In this document: positions 32,478 through 41,736 of the stretch, piece after piece
Position numbering within the stretch: position 1 is the stretch's first letter
How the letters are laid out: every line of letters starts with the position of its first letter
DNA from: Bradyrhizobium cajani
GTDB taxonomy: Bacteria; Pseudomonadota; Alphaproteobacteria; Rhizobiales; Xanthobacteraceae
Assembly: GCF_009759665.1 (NCBI RefSeq)
Contig: NZ_WQNE01000001.1
Coordinates: 186,001-250,000, forward strand
Direction of reading: 5' to 3'
Length of the DNA stretch: 64,000 nt
The notes under the pieces: generated by a model
Database searches by the model: none
The model's input: only the letters and a program-made list of their open reading frames with translations
Told to the model about the DNA's origin: nothing
Position numbers and translations under genes: made by a program

Positions 32478-34352
32478 TCACCAGACCACCGGGTGCGACT
32501 CGCCGGTCTGGACGTTGATGAATCCGAGCGGTGCCTGCTCGCAAGGCGCGACCAATACCCAGCTCCAGGGTGCGCAGGTCAGCGTCGCGAACATCAATCG
32601 CTCCGGAAATCCGGGATACCAGCGCGGCCGGAAGGTCGGCTCATACATCCAGTCCACCTTGCGGCCCTCCGCATAGAGCGCCTGCATGTCGGCATCGAGC
32701 GCCTGCGCCGAGCGACAGCTCATCAATCCGCCGACTTCGAACCGCACGGTGGCGACGAGTTCGCCTTCGCGCACCAGCGCCCATCCGCCCTGACGTTCGA
32801 CCAGCGCGTTCACGGCCTTGGCCATCGCGGCATCGGACGAGCCGACCACCCAGATGTTGTGCTTGTCGTGTGCGACCGAGCAGGCAAGCGCGGTGTCCGG
32901 CGTGCGCGGTCCGCAGCCGCGCCAGAACATCTTCGCAACCCGGCCGTCGCCGGAGAAGCGATCGACGATGGCAAACTTGGTGATGGCCTCGCTCTCATCG
33001 CGCTGCACAGCGCCGTCACGCACCGGCAAATCGAGGGTGTAGAACTCCGGATGCCAATGGAACGGGCGGACCACAGCGGCCTTCATCGTCGTACGGCCGG
33101 GTTCGGCCGCCAATTCAAAGTCCTCCGGCTGGATCTCACGCTTGATGTTCACCGTCCTGGTCGCCCAATCGGGCCAGGAGATCTCTGGAACCTTGCACAG
33201 GTAGCGCTTGCCTTCGGACACCTGCACGCCGTCGGCCCAGACCTCGGCGATGGTCAGCTTGGCGACGTCCGAGAGCAGCACGACATCGGCAAAACGCCCC
33301 GGGCCGAGGCTGCCGACGAACGGCGTGATGCGCATGTGCCGCGCGGGATTGATGGTAAGACACTGGATTGCGACTTCCGGAGCGAGACCAGCCTCGATCG
33401 CGACCCGCGCGTTGTGGTCGCTGGCGCCGAGCTCGAGCGTATGGCTGGCGCTGCGGTCGTCAGTGGTGAAGGCGATCTGCGACCAGTCCTGCAAGCCCTT
33501 GGTGAGCAGCCAGGCGACGATCTCGGGCATGGCGTAGACGCGCAACTCGATGAAAAGACCGCGGGTGAGCTTGTCCCAGGTCTCCTCGGGCGTCTGCACT
33601 TCATGGTCGGAGGCGAGCCCAGCCGCGGCAAAGGCGTTGATCGATGGCAGGTCGCGCAAGCCGGAGGCGTGGCCTTCGACGACGCCGCGAGCCGCGAACG
33701 TGGCCTCGATCATGCCCCACAGCCGCTTGTAGGAGGGATTGTCGGGATTCCAGACCGCCGGCCAGTCCATCACCTCGTCGAGCCCGGTGACCATCAGGCT
33801 CTCGCGCATGAAGCGCGCCTGCTCCTCGCGGCCATACCAGCCGCCGCCCCATTCATAGGCCGTGGGCGGCACCGCCGATCCGGGTTGCGGAAAGATCTTC
33901 AGCGGCGATCCGCGACGGCGTGCCTCGAACCAGAACTCGAGATTGCGCGCGCCGTTGACGTTCGAGAATTCGTGGCTCGCCTCGCACGTCCAGGTATTGC
34001 CATGCGGCAGCACCAGCGCCGCCTCCCATTCCGGTGTCAGATGCGAGCTTTCGATATGCTTGTGCACCTCGCCGAATCCGGGCACGGCCGCGAGATCGGG
34101 CCGATGCTCGCGCTCGCGGACCTCGCCCGGATAACTGCCGGCGGGTCCAACCCAGGCAATGCGCCGCCCCTTGAACACGATCTCCTGATCTTGGCTCCAG
34201 GTGCGGCTGTGCACATCGAGCAACCTGCCGACCCGCAAGCTCCGATCGGCCGGCCGGCGGCCGAGCGATGTCAGCACCAGATCCTGCCGGATGCGAACCT
34301 CATCGGTCGCGTTGATCAGGAGGTCGTTCGGCATCTCGTCCGAGGTTGTCAT
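32478..34352 (-). CDS. ade: Adenine deaminase family metal-dependent hydrolase
   Basis: The 624-residue product would convert adenine to hypoxanthine and ammonia. Metal-site motifs are VPGFGEVHKHIESSHLTP (H-x-H-I-E-S), LPHGNTWTCEASHEF, a FTTDDRSASHTL segment and TINPARHMRITPFVGSLGPG. The length is near that of bacterial adenine deaminases. The usual GLID-x-H-V-H is varied to GFGEVHKH, so it may have shifted specificity. Gene order TetR-ade-permease with short gaps supports adenine use. ATG at 34352 follows the TetR stop by 11 bases. Confidence 0.87.
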   Translation of the reverse strand: MTTSDEMPNDLLINATDEVRIRQDLVLTSLGRRPADRSLRVGRLLDVHSRTWSQDQEIVFKGRRIAWVGPAGSYPGEVREREHRPDLAAVPGFGEVHKHIESSHLTPEWEAALVLPHGNTWTCEASHEFSNVNGARNLEFWFEARRRGSPLKIFPQPGSAVPPTAYEWGGGWYGREEQARFMRESLMVTGLDEVMDWPAVWNPDNPSYKRLWGMIEATFAARGVVEGHASGLRDLPSINAFAAAGLASDHEVQTPEETWDKLTRGLFIELRVYAMPEIVAWLLTKGLQDWSQIAFTTDDRSASHTLELGASDHNARVAIEAGLAPEVAIQCLTINPARHMRITPFVGSLGPGRFADVVLLSDVAKLTIAEVWADGVQVSEGKRYLCKVPEISWPDWATRTVNIKREIQPEDFELAAEPGRTTMKAAVVRPFHWHPEFYTLDLPVRDGAVQRDESEAITKFAIVDRFSGDGRVAKMFWRGCGPRTPDTALACSVAHDKHNIWVVGSSDAAMAKAVNALVERQGGWALVREGELVATVRFEVGGLMSCRSAQALDADMQALYAEGRKVDWMYEPTFRPRWYPGFPERLMFATLTCAPWSWVLVAPCEQAPLGFINVQTGESHPVVW

Positions 34353-34363
34353 GACCTGCTCCC

Positions 34364-35029
34364 CTATGAGGGATCTCCGGCGGCGGTTCGTTTCTGCGGC
34401 GACTTGCCGCCCTTGTCGGAACGCAGTCGTGCCGCGGCGGCATCGCGCTGGCGGATATCTTTCAGGAGCGTCCTAAGCGCCCAATCGATCGCATCGGCAA
34501 TCTCGGCACTCGACATTCCGAAGTCCTCGCGCAACGCGCTCCAGGCGAGCACATTGTTGAGATAGGCTGCGAGCGCCTCGGCCTGGCGAACCTCTTTCGG
34601 CTTGAGGTGCCGCACCAGGGGGGCCATCGCCTTGCTATGTCGCTCGATCAGGTGCCGCCGGAAGCCGGCCCGTACGCTGCGGCCGGCCCGGGTCATGGCA
34701 ATCGCGCGCGCCAGATTCGGATGGCGATCGAAGCTCTTGCAGAGCTTGCGAAAAATATCCGGCAGCTCGTCCGGCGAGGAAAAGGGAACGTAGCCGAAGA
34801 CATTGTCTTCGATCCACTCGCCAGCTGCCGCAAACAGCTCCGCGCGGGTCTTGAAGTGCCGATAGATGGTGCGCTCGGCAACCTTCGCACGCCTGGCGAC
34901 GGCAGCGATCGAGACCTCGTCGGCAGCATCATCCTCGAGCGTCTCGACGAAGGCCGCAACGATGCGCTGTCGCGTCAGCTCGGCATATTCGTCCCGAAGG
35001 CTCGCCTTGTGTCGCTTTACTGCACTCAT
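34364..35029 (-). CDS. TetR-family regulator
   Basis: The 221-residue product has an N-terminal helix-turn-helix: ELTRQRIVAAFVETLEDDAA, then VSIAAVARRAKVAERTIYRH and FKTRAELFAAAGEWI. The C-terminal ligand domain is family-typical but not identifiable. It is the first gene of the operon with adenine deaminase and the purine permease. A palindrome TGTCATAACTCTGACA spans its start codon, consistent with autoregulation. The ligand could be a purine; that is an inference. Confidence 0.9.
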   Translation of the reverse strand: MSAVKRHKASLRDEYAELTRQRIVAAFVETLEDDAADEVSIAAVARRAKVAERTIYRHFKTRAELFAAAGEWIEDNVFGYVPFSSPDELPDIFRKLCKSFDRHPNLARAIAMTRAGRSVRAGFRRHLIERHSKAMAPLVRHLKPKEVRQAEALAAYLNNVLAWSALREDFGMSSAEIADAIDWALRTLLKDIRQRDAAAARLRSDKGGKSPQKRTAAGDPS

Positions 35030-35044
35030 GTCATAACTCTGACA
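35029..35044 (-). promoter_or_regulatory. Palindromic operator at the TetR start codon
   Basis: TGTCATAACTCTGACA has exact five-base arms with a six-base centre. It overlaps the first base of the ATG of the TetR gene, the usual place for an autorepressor site. No second copy was noticed nearby. Confidence 0.6.
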
Positions 35045-35234
35045 TTGGCGATCGCAGCCGGTCAAGACGGCATTCGAGGCACTGACGCCTCAATAATGTG
35101 CGGGGTTTGCCGCGCGACATGGTCGCCGGCTCTTGTCACCCTCCCAGGGAAAACCAGGTCAAGGTCACTGACGGCCCCTGCGGCGTCCGGTTCCGACGTG
35201 GATATTCGGCAAGACGGCGAAGGCGGCGGAATAG

Positions 35235-35429
35235 ACCCGCCCCAGCGGAAACCGCCTCGTGCTGGTGTTGTCGGTCGACTGGTTCATCGGCATGGCCCGC
35301 GCGCTCGGCAACCTCGTCGGCAACTGCGTGGCGACGGTCGTGGTGGCTGCCTGGGAAGGCGACCTCGACCGCGCCAAGGCGGCCAAGGTGCTGGAGGGCG
35401 GCGAGCCGGTGGACGTGACCGCGGGATAA
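35235..35429 (+). pseudogene. 3' remnant of a DctA-type dicarboxylate carrier gene
   Basis: The plus strand reads [20 protein letters not shown], then [19 protein letters not shown] and [14 protein letters not shown] before TAA at 35427. This matches the last membrane helix and cytoplasmic tail of DctA-type C4-dicarboxylate/cation symporters (D-R-F-M-x-x-A-R-A-L-x-N-L-x-G-N-x-V-A-T-x-V-V-A-x-W-E-G). A TAG in the same frame lies at 35232, and I see no trace of the other ~400 residues. The fragment is therefore a truncated gene left by deletion or rearrangement. Confidence 0.72.
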
Positions 35430-35437
35430 GCCCGCGG
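35419..35437. terminator. Hairpin between convergent genes
   Basis: CCGCGGG and CCCGCGG form a seven-base stem with an ATAAG loop, overlapping the dctA-remnant stop. The minus-strand gene ends two bases beyond. There is no T-run, so the role as terminator is tentative. Confidence 0.5.
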
Positions 35438-35438
35438 G

Positions 35439-36821
35439 TCAGTCATTCCACTGGAGGAGCGGCGTTCCATACGCCCTCCTCCAGACCGACAGGAAGCGCG
35501 GAAACCAGGAATGCGCCACGGCGCCCTTGTAGGCCCATGTGCGATATTTGAGGCCTTGCTCGGACAGCAGTTCCTGATAGCCGCCGTGAACCTCGGTTGC
35601 GGTCCGAATGTCCTTCAATATTCCCTGCGCGCACGCCCGGTAGGTATCGCCACCTGAGAATTCATCATAGTCCAGCATGCGATCCGCAAACTCGACATTG
35701 AACGTCGGCCAGGAGGAACGCCCCTGGTAGGCGGGCGCCGCGATCTTGTGGATCATCTTGTTCCGCGGATTATCCGCGGACACCAGGAAGTGGAACGTGC
35801 TGGGTATGCGGAAGCGCGGTTCGGTGATGATCAGATCCGTCGTGGCCGCGAACAGCGCGCGCTCGCTGGCGTCGTTCAGATCCCAGAAGCCGCGATGCAC
35901 GCTGACGAAATCCAGGGCAACCGAGGACACCGGCGAACCTGCCGGGCCGTCCAGTGAATGCCTGACATAGCCGTCCTTGCCGAACAGACGGAGCAAGTCC
36001 TTCTTGTATTGCGCAAGGTCGCGTCCGAGCAGCGGCTTCAGCTCGTTCTCGTCGACGACTCCGAGCTGCACGCCCCATACAAACGTGGTGTAGACGCTGG
36101 CGTTGGTGACGAAACGCCGACGCTCGGCGCGGGTGTCCGTTGCCGCGGAGCGAGGCGCGCGGACGTCGCAAAGCAAGTATCTGATACCGTCATCGCTAAA
36201 CGGCTCCAATTCGCTCGCAAGCTGCAGGATCGCTCCCTTCAGGTCGACGCCATACTCAGCCAGCAACAGTCGGCCAGCATGCGCGCATTGCGACATCGCC
36301 AGATAGGACGACGCGCGCTGGTCGGCATCGATCATCTGCCGCAGACCGGCAAGGACGCCAAGCAGGGTATCGGAGGGACGCGAGAAATAGTTCACGCCGA
36401 GGTACCGACCACGTCCGGCCGGGACGATCGTTGTCGTGACGACGCCGGCGCGAACCGCCTCCAGCAGCAGGCGGATGCTCTTTTCGAGCAGGCGAACCCG
36501 CCGGACCGCATCCTGCGAGTCCATGATGGTTTCAGGGTCGAGAACGTTGGGATAGAACCAGGCGAAGTCGCGCGGGTAGTATGCGGATGCGTGCGGCGCC
36601 CCGGTGACGAGAAAGGCTTCGGTCAGCGAGAACGCACTGTCCATCGAGTGCCGGTAGAGGTCCTCGATGGCCGACGACAGATGATGCGACCTTCGCAGGA
36701 AACGATCACCGAGGAAATTCACCGCCTGAAGGGCGTTGGCGACAACGCTCGCGGCCCTGCCCTGGTAGAATCGATTCTCACGACGTGATGGAAAAGAGAT
36801 GTCGCTGTTCATATGCATCAA
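35439..36821 (-). CDS. Possible (alpha/alpha)6-barrel glycosidase-like protein
   Basis: The 460-residue soluble product has features suggestive of six-hairpin glycosidases: SAYYPRDFAWFYPNVLDPET near residue 80, FNVEFADRMLDYDEFSGGDT near 375-395, and EVHGGYQELLSEQGLKYRTW close to the end, followed by WFPRFLSVWRRAYG. No signal peptide is seen. I cannot assign a substrate or confirm catalytic acids; the fold assignment is by pattern only. It has no close operon partner: the dctA remnant converges with it and the allantoate-type hydrolase gene begins a separate unit. Confidence 0.7.
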   Translation of the reverse strand: MMHMNSDISFPSRRENRFYQGRAASVVANALQAVNFLGDRFLRRSHHLSSAIEDLYRHSMDSAFSLTEAFLVTGAPHASAYYPRDFAWFYPNVLDPETIMDSQDAVRRVRLLEKSIRLLLEAVRAGVVTTTIVPAGRGRYLGVNYFSRPSDTLLGVLAGLRQMIDADQRASSYLAMSQCAHAGRLLLAEYGVDLKGAILQLASELEPFSDDGIRYLLCDVRAPRSAATDTRAERRRFVTNASVYTTFVWGVQLGVVDENELKPLLGRDLAQYKKDLLRLFGKDGYVRHSLDGPAGSPVSSVALDFVSVHRGFWDLNDASERALFAATTDLIITEPRFRIPSTFHFLVSADNPRNKMIHKIAAPAYQGRSSWPTFNVEFADRMLDYDEFSGGDTYRACAQGILKDIRTATEVHGGYQELLSEQGLKYRTWAYKGAVAHSWFPRFLSVWRRAYGTPLLQWND

Positions 36822-36885
36822 TCGACTGAAGTCTGGCGATCCCGATGATGGCAGTCACCATTCTAATGGTGCCTGATTCGTATCT

Positions 36886-38169
36886 CTATCCGGTGACTTG
36901 CGGGCTCGACTTACCTACCCGCGGCCGAAAATTCTCGATCACCCGCAGCAGCACCCGCGCGCCAGCATCGGCATCGGCGAGCTCCACATGCTCGTCGGGG
37001 TGATGGCTGATACCGCCACGGCAGCGGACGAAGATCATGCCGACATCGGCGATGTCGATCATCGCCATGCCATCGTGCCCTGCACCGCTCGGCAGCTCGA
37101 ACACGGAGAAACCTTCCGCAGCGATCGCGTTCGCGATCTGCTCCCTGAGCCACGGCGCGCAGGGCGCGGTGCGGTTCTCGTGCGTAACGTCGAGCTGAAG
37201 CGCCAGTTGACGGCGTTTCGCGATTGCCTCGATCTGGCGGACGACGTCGGCGACCGCGCGTTTGCGATGCATGTCGGTCGGCGCGCGCATGTCGATGGTA
37301 AACGACACCTCGCCCGGAATGACGTTGGTCGCGCCGGGTCTGGCGTCGATGTATCCGACGGTGCCGACCAGCCCGCTCTCGTCGGTCCGGCAGAATTGTT
37401 CGATCGCGCCGATGCATTCTGCCGCGCCTGTCAACGCATCGCGCCGAAGCGCCATCGGCACGGTGCCGGCGTGGCCTGCCATGCCGGTTAGCCGCGCCGT
37501 AAGCCGTGTCGCACCCGCAATCGCAGTAACTACGCCAACGGGCAGGTTCTGTGCTTCCAGCACCGGACCCTGCTCGATGTGCAATTCGAGATAGGCGAGC
37601 AGTTCGCGCCGCGTCCGCGCAGCTGCGCCGATGTGATCGGGGTCGAGACCAAACTGCACGAGCGCGTCACGCATCGACACACCGTCCCGGTCCCGCGTGT
37701 TCAGGACGGCCTCGTCAAAAGTGCCGGCCACCGCGCGACTTCCGAGCAGGGTCGATGCGAAGCGCACGCCCTCCTCGTCGGCAAAGCCGATGACCTCGAT
37801 CGCAAACGGCAGGCGCTTGCCGCGACGATTGAGCTCTGCAACGCAGGCGATCGCCGTGATCACGCCGAGCGGCCCGTCCCATTTGCCGGCGTCGCGCACG
37901 GTGTCGTAGTGCGAGCCGAGCATCAGGCACGGCAGCCCCGGCCGATCGCCCTCATAGCGACCACAGACGTTGCCTATCGCGTCGAGGCGCGCGCTCATGC
38001 CGGCCTCGCGCATCCAGTCGAGGATCCGGTCTGCGGCGGCGCGCAGCTCCTTGCTGAGATAGACGCGGGTGAGCTGGTCGCTTTCCTCCGAGATCGCACC
38101 GAGCTCGTTGATGCGACGCACGACCTCTTCGCCGAGCGATGCGTCTTGAACGGCGTTACCAGCACCCAT
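36886..38169 (-). CDS. allC: Allantoate amidohydrolase-type Zn hydrolase (M20 family)
   Basis: The 427-residue product hydrolyses an N-carbamoyl bond, most likely in allantoate, releasing ammonia. Metal-site residues are visible: LGSHYDTV (His), DAGKWDGPLGV (Asp), FADEEGVRF (Glu-Glu), LHIEQGPVL (His), and a final SHHPDEH (His). The length fits AllC or N-carbamoyl-amino-acid amidase. ATG 38169 is used because the longer frame from 38232 would start inside a sigma-54-like promoter. It diverges from the BMP-type ABC operon, so the two would share a control region. Confidence 0.87.
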   Translation of the reverse strand: MGAGNAVQDASLGEEVVRRINELGAISEESDQLTRVYLSKELRAAADRILDWMREAGMSARLDAIGNVCGRYEGDRPGLPCLMLGSHYDTVRDAGKWDGPLGVITAIACVAELNRRGKRLPFAIEVIGFADEEGVRFASTLLGSRAVAGTFDEAVLNTRDRDGVSMRDALVQFGLDPDHIGAAARTRRELLAYLELHIEQGPVLEAQNLPVGVVTAIAGATRLTARLTGMAGHAGTVPMALRRDALTGAAECIGAIEQFCRTDESGLVGTVGYIDARPGATNVIPGEVSFTIDMRAPTDMHRKRAVADVVRQIEAIAKRRQLALQLDVTHENRTAPCAPWLREQIANAIAAEGFSVFELPSGAGHDGMAMIDIADVGMIFVRCRGGISHHPDEHVELADADAGARVLLRVIENFRPRVGKSSPQVTG

Positions 38170-38227
38170 TCCGGCGAGCTTTCCATCCTCTGTGGACCAC
38201 GACAGCGGTGATCCTGGCGGCAATCGA

Positions 38228-38243
38228 TACAAGTTCGGTGCCA
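38228..38243 (-). promoter_or_regulatory. Weaker sigma-54-like promoter of the allantoate hydrolase gene
   Basis: On the minus strand TGGCACCGAACTTGTA has a perfect TGGCAC -24 half but GT instead of GC at -12. Transcription would start near 38217, about 48 bases before the chosen ATG. The match is one base short of consensus. Confidence 0.5.
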
Positions 38244-38342
38244 GCGAAAATCGCTCCGCTCGCCGTCCCCGACCAGCGCGTGGTTAGCATGAATACGACC
38301 GCCGCAGACCGCCGAACCAATGCAAATGCACACGCGAGAACA

Positions 38343-38459
38343 GGTTAAGGGTGCTTAACCAGACTGCATACAATGATGTAGTATTGCCTAATATTTAGGC
38401 CAAAGAATCTCCGACCAAAATTTGGATATGATATATATTTGTTATTTTTCAAATACTTA
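38343..38459 (+). promoter_or_regulatory. AT-rich control region with two palindromes and an IHF-like site
   Basis: Palindromes GGTTAAGGGTGCTTAACC (38343-38360) and GCCTAATATTTAGGC (38386-38400) lie in strikingly AT-rich DNA upstream of the ABC operon. TTTCAAATACTTA (38447-38459) is close to an IHF site, which would bend DNA between an upstream activator and the sigma-54 promoter at 38486. Activator identity is unknown. Confidence 0.55.
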
Positions 38460-38484
38460 TTCGAAGTTTCTCACTCGATAATCC

Positions 38485-38501
38485 TTGGCACGAAGCTTGC
38501 G
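38485..38501 (+). promoter_or_regulatory. Sigma-54 (RpoN) promoter of the purine/ureide ABC operon
   Basis: TGGCACGAAGCTTGC (38486-38500) matches the -24/-12 consensus exactly, with GG at 38487-38488 and GC at 38499-38500 separated by ten bases. Transcription would start about 65 bases before the BMP gene. This indicates nitrogen-type control by an activator such as NtrC. Confidence 0.82.
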
Positions 38502-38577
38502 ACAACTTATCCCGGCTCCGCAGAGAACAGGTGGGGCCGCGAGATCAAGGCGGGGCATCCGCCAAGGGGAGCAAGCA

Positions 38578-39690
38578 ATGGATTTTGGCAGGATTTCACG
38601 ACGGCATTTGTTGCAAGGCGGCGCGGCCCTCACCCTCGGCGCGGCGGTCGGCGCCCGCCCGGCCTTCGCGGCCGAGACGACGATCGGCTTCATCTACGTC
38701 GGCTCGCGCGACGACTACGGCTACAACCAGGCGCACGCGCAGGGCGCGGCAGCGCTGAAGAAGATTCCCGGCCTCAAAGTCGTCGAGGAAGAAAAAGTGC
38801 CGGAGACCGACGCGGTCGAGAAGACCATCGAGTCCATGACCAATCTCGACGGCGCTACGCTCCTCTTCCCGACCTCGTTCGGCTACTACAACCCGCACAT
38901 GATCAAGATGGCCAACAAGTACCCGAAGCTCCGCTTCGAGCACTGCGGCGGCCTGTGGAGCGACAAGGATCCGAAGAACGCCGGCAGCTACTTTGGCTAC
39001 ATCGACGAGGCCCAGTACATCTCCGGCATCGTCGCCGGCTACACCTCAAAGAGCGGCAAGCTCGGCTTCGTCGCCGCAAAGCCGATCCCGCAGGTGCTGC
39101 GCAACATCAACGCCTTCACCCTCGGCGCCAGGCTCGCCAATCCCAAGGCCACCACGCAAGTCATCTTCACCGGCGACTGGTCGATGCCGGTCAAGGAGGC
39201 CGAGGCCACCAACAGCCTGATCGACCAGGGCGTGGACGTACTCACCTGCCATGTCGACGGTCCGAAGACCATGGTCGAGAACGCGGCGCGCCGCGGCGCC
39301 TTCGTCTGCGGCTACCACACCAACCAGTCACCGCTCGCGCCGAAGGCTTATCTCACGGGTGCCGAGTGGAATTGGGAAGCGCTCTATCCGAAGTTCGTGA
39401 AGATGATCGCGAGCGGCGAGAGCATCCCGAACTTCTATCGCGGCGGCCTCAAGGAAGAGATCGTCAAGACCTCGCCCTTCGGCGAGGCGGTGTCGGCCGA
39501 GGCGCGCAAGCATGCCGACGACGTCAAGGCCAAATTCCTGTCCGCGGAAGGCTACGCGATCTTCAAGGGTGGACTGCTCGACAACAAGGGCAAGACGGTC
39601 ATCGCGGCCGGCACCGATCGGGGCCAGAAGGATCCCGAACTGGAAAAGATGGACTATCTCGTCGAAGGCGTGATCGGAGCGACTTCGTGA
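38578..39690 (+). CDS. BMP-family periplasmic binding protein (Tat-exported)
   Basis: The 370-residue product has a twin-arginine signal: DFGRISRRHLLQGGAALTLG, cleaved near AFAAE. The mature protein has the BMP/PnrA pattern, with IGFIYVGSRDDYGYNQAHAQ at the start, FPTSFGYYNPHMIKMA and GSYFGYIDEAQYISGIVAG. Such proteins bind purine nucleosides or related ureides. AAGGGGAG precedes the ATG. It is the first gene of an operon with two permeases, a hydrolase, an ATPase and a deaminase, each overlapping or closely spaced. Confidence 0.93.
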   Translation: MDFGRISRRHLLQGGAALTLGAAVGARPAFAAETTIGFIYVGSRDDYGYNQAHAQGAAALKKIPGLKVVEEEKVPETDAVEKTIESMTNLDGATLLFPTSFGYYNPHMIKMANKYPKLRFEHCGGLWSDKDPKNAGSYFGYIDEAQYISGIVAGYTSKSGKLGFVAAKPIPQVLRNINAFTLGARLANPKATTQVIFTGDWSMPVKEAEATNSLIDQGVDVLTCHVDGPKTMVENAARRGAFVCGYHTNQSPLAPKAYLTGAEWNWEALYPKFVKMIASGESIPNFYRGGLKEEIVKTSPFGEAVSAEARKHADDVKAKFLSAEGYAIFKGGLLDNKGKTVIAAGTDRGQKDPELEKMDYLVEGVIGATS

Positions 39691-40799
39691 CGACGGAAGC
39701 GGCGGATGCTGCCGAGACGGTCGGGGCAATTGCTCCGGCCGCCGATCCCGGCTTTCTGCAACGTTACGGCGGCGCGATCGAATATGTCCTTATCCCGGGC
39801 GCGGCGCTCGTCGGTGCACTCGTGGTCTTCGGCATCTTCGTCATGCTGTTCGGCAAGAATCCGCTCGACCTCTATTTCTATATGTACTACGGCGCCTTCG
39901 GCACCTGGTTCTCCTGGCAGAACACGCTGACGCGCGCAGCGCCCCTGATCCTCACCGCGCTCTGCACGGCGCTGCCGGCGCAGCTCGGCATGGTCATCAT
40001 CGGCGGTGAAGGCGCCCTCCTGATCGGCGCGCTGTCGGCGACCAGCGCCGCGCTCGCGCTTCAGGGCATGCCGCCGCTCGTCGTGCAGATCGCCATGGTC
40101 TGTGCCGGCGTGATCGGCGGCGGCCTGTGGATCATGCTGGCCGGCGGCTTGCGCCAGTATCGCGGCGTCAACGAGACGATCTCGAGCCTGCTGCTCGTCT
40201 ACATCGCGCTCGCGATCCTCAACCATCTCGTCGAAGGCGCGATGCGCGACCCGGCGAGCCTCAACAAGCCCTCCACCCGCGAGATCGGCGCCGCCAACAT
40301 GATCGGCACCATTCCCGGCACCGACGTGCATTGGGGCCTGGTGTTCGGCCTGATCGCCGCGATCGCCGCCTACATCCTGATCCATCACACCGTATTCGGC
40401 TTCGCCGCGCGCGTGGCCGGCGGCAATATCCGCGCCGCGAAGATCGTCGGCCTCGGCGTCAGCAAGCTCATCCTGACCGTCTGCTTCCTCGCCGGCGGGG
40501 CCGCCGGACTTGCCGGCATGGTCGAAGTCGCCGCCGTGCAGGGACGCACCAACGCCAACCTCGCAGCCGGCTATGGCTTCACCGGCATCCTCGTCGCCTT
40601 CCTCGCACGGCAAAATCCGCTCGCGATCATTCCCGTCGCCATCCTGCTCGGCGGCATCAGCGCCAGCGGCGGCCTGTTGCAGCGCCGCCTCGGATTGCCC
40701 GACGCATCCGTTCTGGTGCTCCAGGGCATCATCTTCGTTTTCGTGCTCGCCAGCGATGCGCTCTACGGCCGCATCGGTTTCCTGAAGGGAAAATCCTGA
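39687..40799 (+). CDS. ABC permease (nucleoside/BMP type), first subunit
   Basis: The 370-residue product starts with GTG overlapping the previous TGA (GTGA). It has about nine membrane helices and family motifs [40 protein letters not shown] and [20 protein letters not shown]. It is the YufP/NupP-like partner in BMP-type importers. The next permease overlaps it by one base, so the genes are translationally coupled. Confidence 0.93.
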   Translation: MTTEAADAAETVGAIAPAADPGFLQRYGGAIEYVLIPGAALVGALVVFGIFVMLFGKNPLDLYFYMYYGAFGTWFSWQNTLTRAAPLILTALCTALPAQLGMVIIGGEGALLIGALSATSAALALQGMPPLVVQIAMVCAGVIGGGLWIMLAGGLRQYRGVNETISSLLLVYIALAILNHLVEGAMRDPASLNKPSTREIGAANMIGTIPGTDVHWGLVFGLIAAIAAYILIHHTVFGFAARVAGGNIRAAKIVGLGVSKLILTVCFLAGGAAGLAGMVEVAAVQGRTNANLAAGYGFTGILVAFLARQNPLAIIPVAILLGGISASGGLLQRRLGLPDASVLVLQGIIFVFVLASDALYGRIGFLKGKS

Positions 40800-41725
40800 T
40801 GGCAGACGGATCGATCGGGTTCTGGACCGTCCCCCTCGCCGTGCTCGGCGGCGCCATTCGCGTCTCCACGCCATTCCTGTTCGTGAGTCTCGGCGAATGC
40901 ATCACCGAGCGCTCCGGCCGCATCAATCTCGGCCTCGAAGGCACGCTGGTGATGGGCGCGATGAGCGCCTACGGTATCTCCTACCTTTCGGGCTCTCCGT
41001 GGCTGGGCGTGCTCGCCGCCGGCATCACCGGCGCCATGCTCGGCGCGCTGCATGCCGGCATCTGCTCGCTGCCGCGCGTCAACGACATCGCGGTCGGCAT
41101 CGCGCTGATGCTGTTCGGCACCGGCCTTGCCTTCTATCTCGGCAAGCCGCTGATCGAGCCCACCGCGCCGCGCCTGCCAGCGATCGATTTCGGCTGGTGG
41201 AGCGACATCCCCCAGGTGCGTGCCGCGCTCCGCGTCAACGTACTCTTCCTGATCGGCGTCGCGCTCGCGCCGATCCTCTACTGGGCCTTTCGCACCACGC
41301 GCTGGGGCTTGCTCATCCGCACCGCCGGCGAGAGCTCGGATGCCGCGCGCGCGATGGGCCATTCCGTGCTGCTGATCCGCCTGCGCGCGACCATGGTCGG
41401 CGGCTTCCTCGCCGGCGTCGGCGGCTCGTTCCTGTCACTGTTCTATCCCGGAAGCTGGAACGAGGGCCTGTCCTCCGGTCAGGGCATCACCGCCGTCGCG
41501 CTCGTCATCTTCGCGCGCTGGGATCCCCTGCTCTGCCTGTGGGCATCGCTGGCCTTTGGTGGCGCAGCGGCGCTCGGACCCGCGCTGCAATCGGTCGGCG
41601 TCACCTCCGGCTATCACCTCTTCAACGCCGCGCCCTACATCCTGACGCTGGCGATCATGATCATCACCTGCTCGCCGAAACGCACGCTGACCGGAGCCCC
41701 GGCCGAATTGTCGATCACCCGCTAG
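40799..41725 (+). CDS. ABC permease (nucleoside/BMP type), second subunit
   Basis: The 308-residue product starts [20 protein letters not shown] with ATG overlapping the previous TGA (TGATG). Motifs are [40 protein letters not shown] and [20 protein letters not shown]. It pairs with the preceding permease to form the channel of the importer. Confidence 0.93.
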   Translation: MADGSIGFWTVPLAVLGGAIRVSTPFLFVSLGECITERSGRINLGLEGTLVMGAMSAYGISYLSGSPWLGVLAAGITGAMLGALHAGICSLPRVNDIAVGIALMLFGTGLAFYLGKPLIEPTAPRLPAIDFGWWSDIPQVRAALRVNVLFLIGVALAPILYWAFRTTRWGLLIRTAGESSDAARAMGHSVLLIRLRATMVGGFLAGVGGSFLSLFYPGSWNEGLSSGQGITAVALVIFARWDPLLCLWASLAFGGAAALGPALQSVGVTSGYHLFNAAPYILTLAIMIITCSPKRTLTGAPAELSITR

Positions 41726-41736
41726 AGAGCGAAATC

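Noticed and set aside
34607..35551. Plus-strand 314-codon frame across the TetR gene and dctA remnant
   Set aside because: Overlaps TetR antisense and reads the dctA remnant in the wrong frame.
38170..38232. TTG start giving a longer allantoate hydrolase
   Set aside because: The TTG lies inside the sigma-54-like promoter and the extra residues have no family match.
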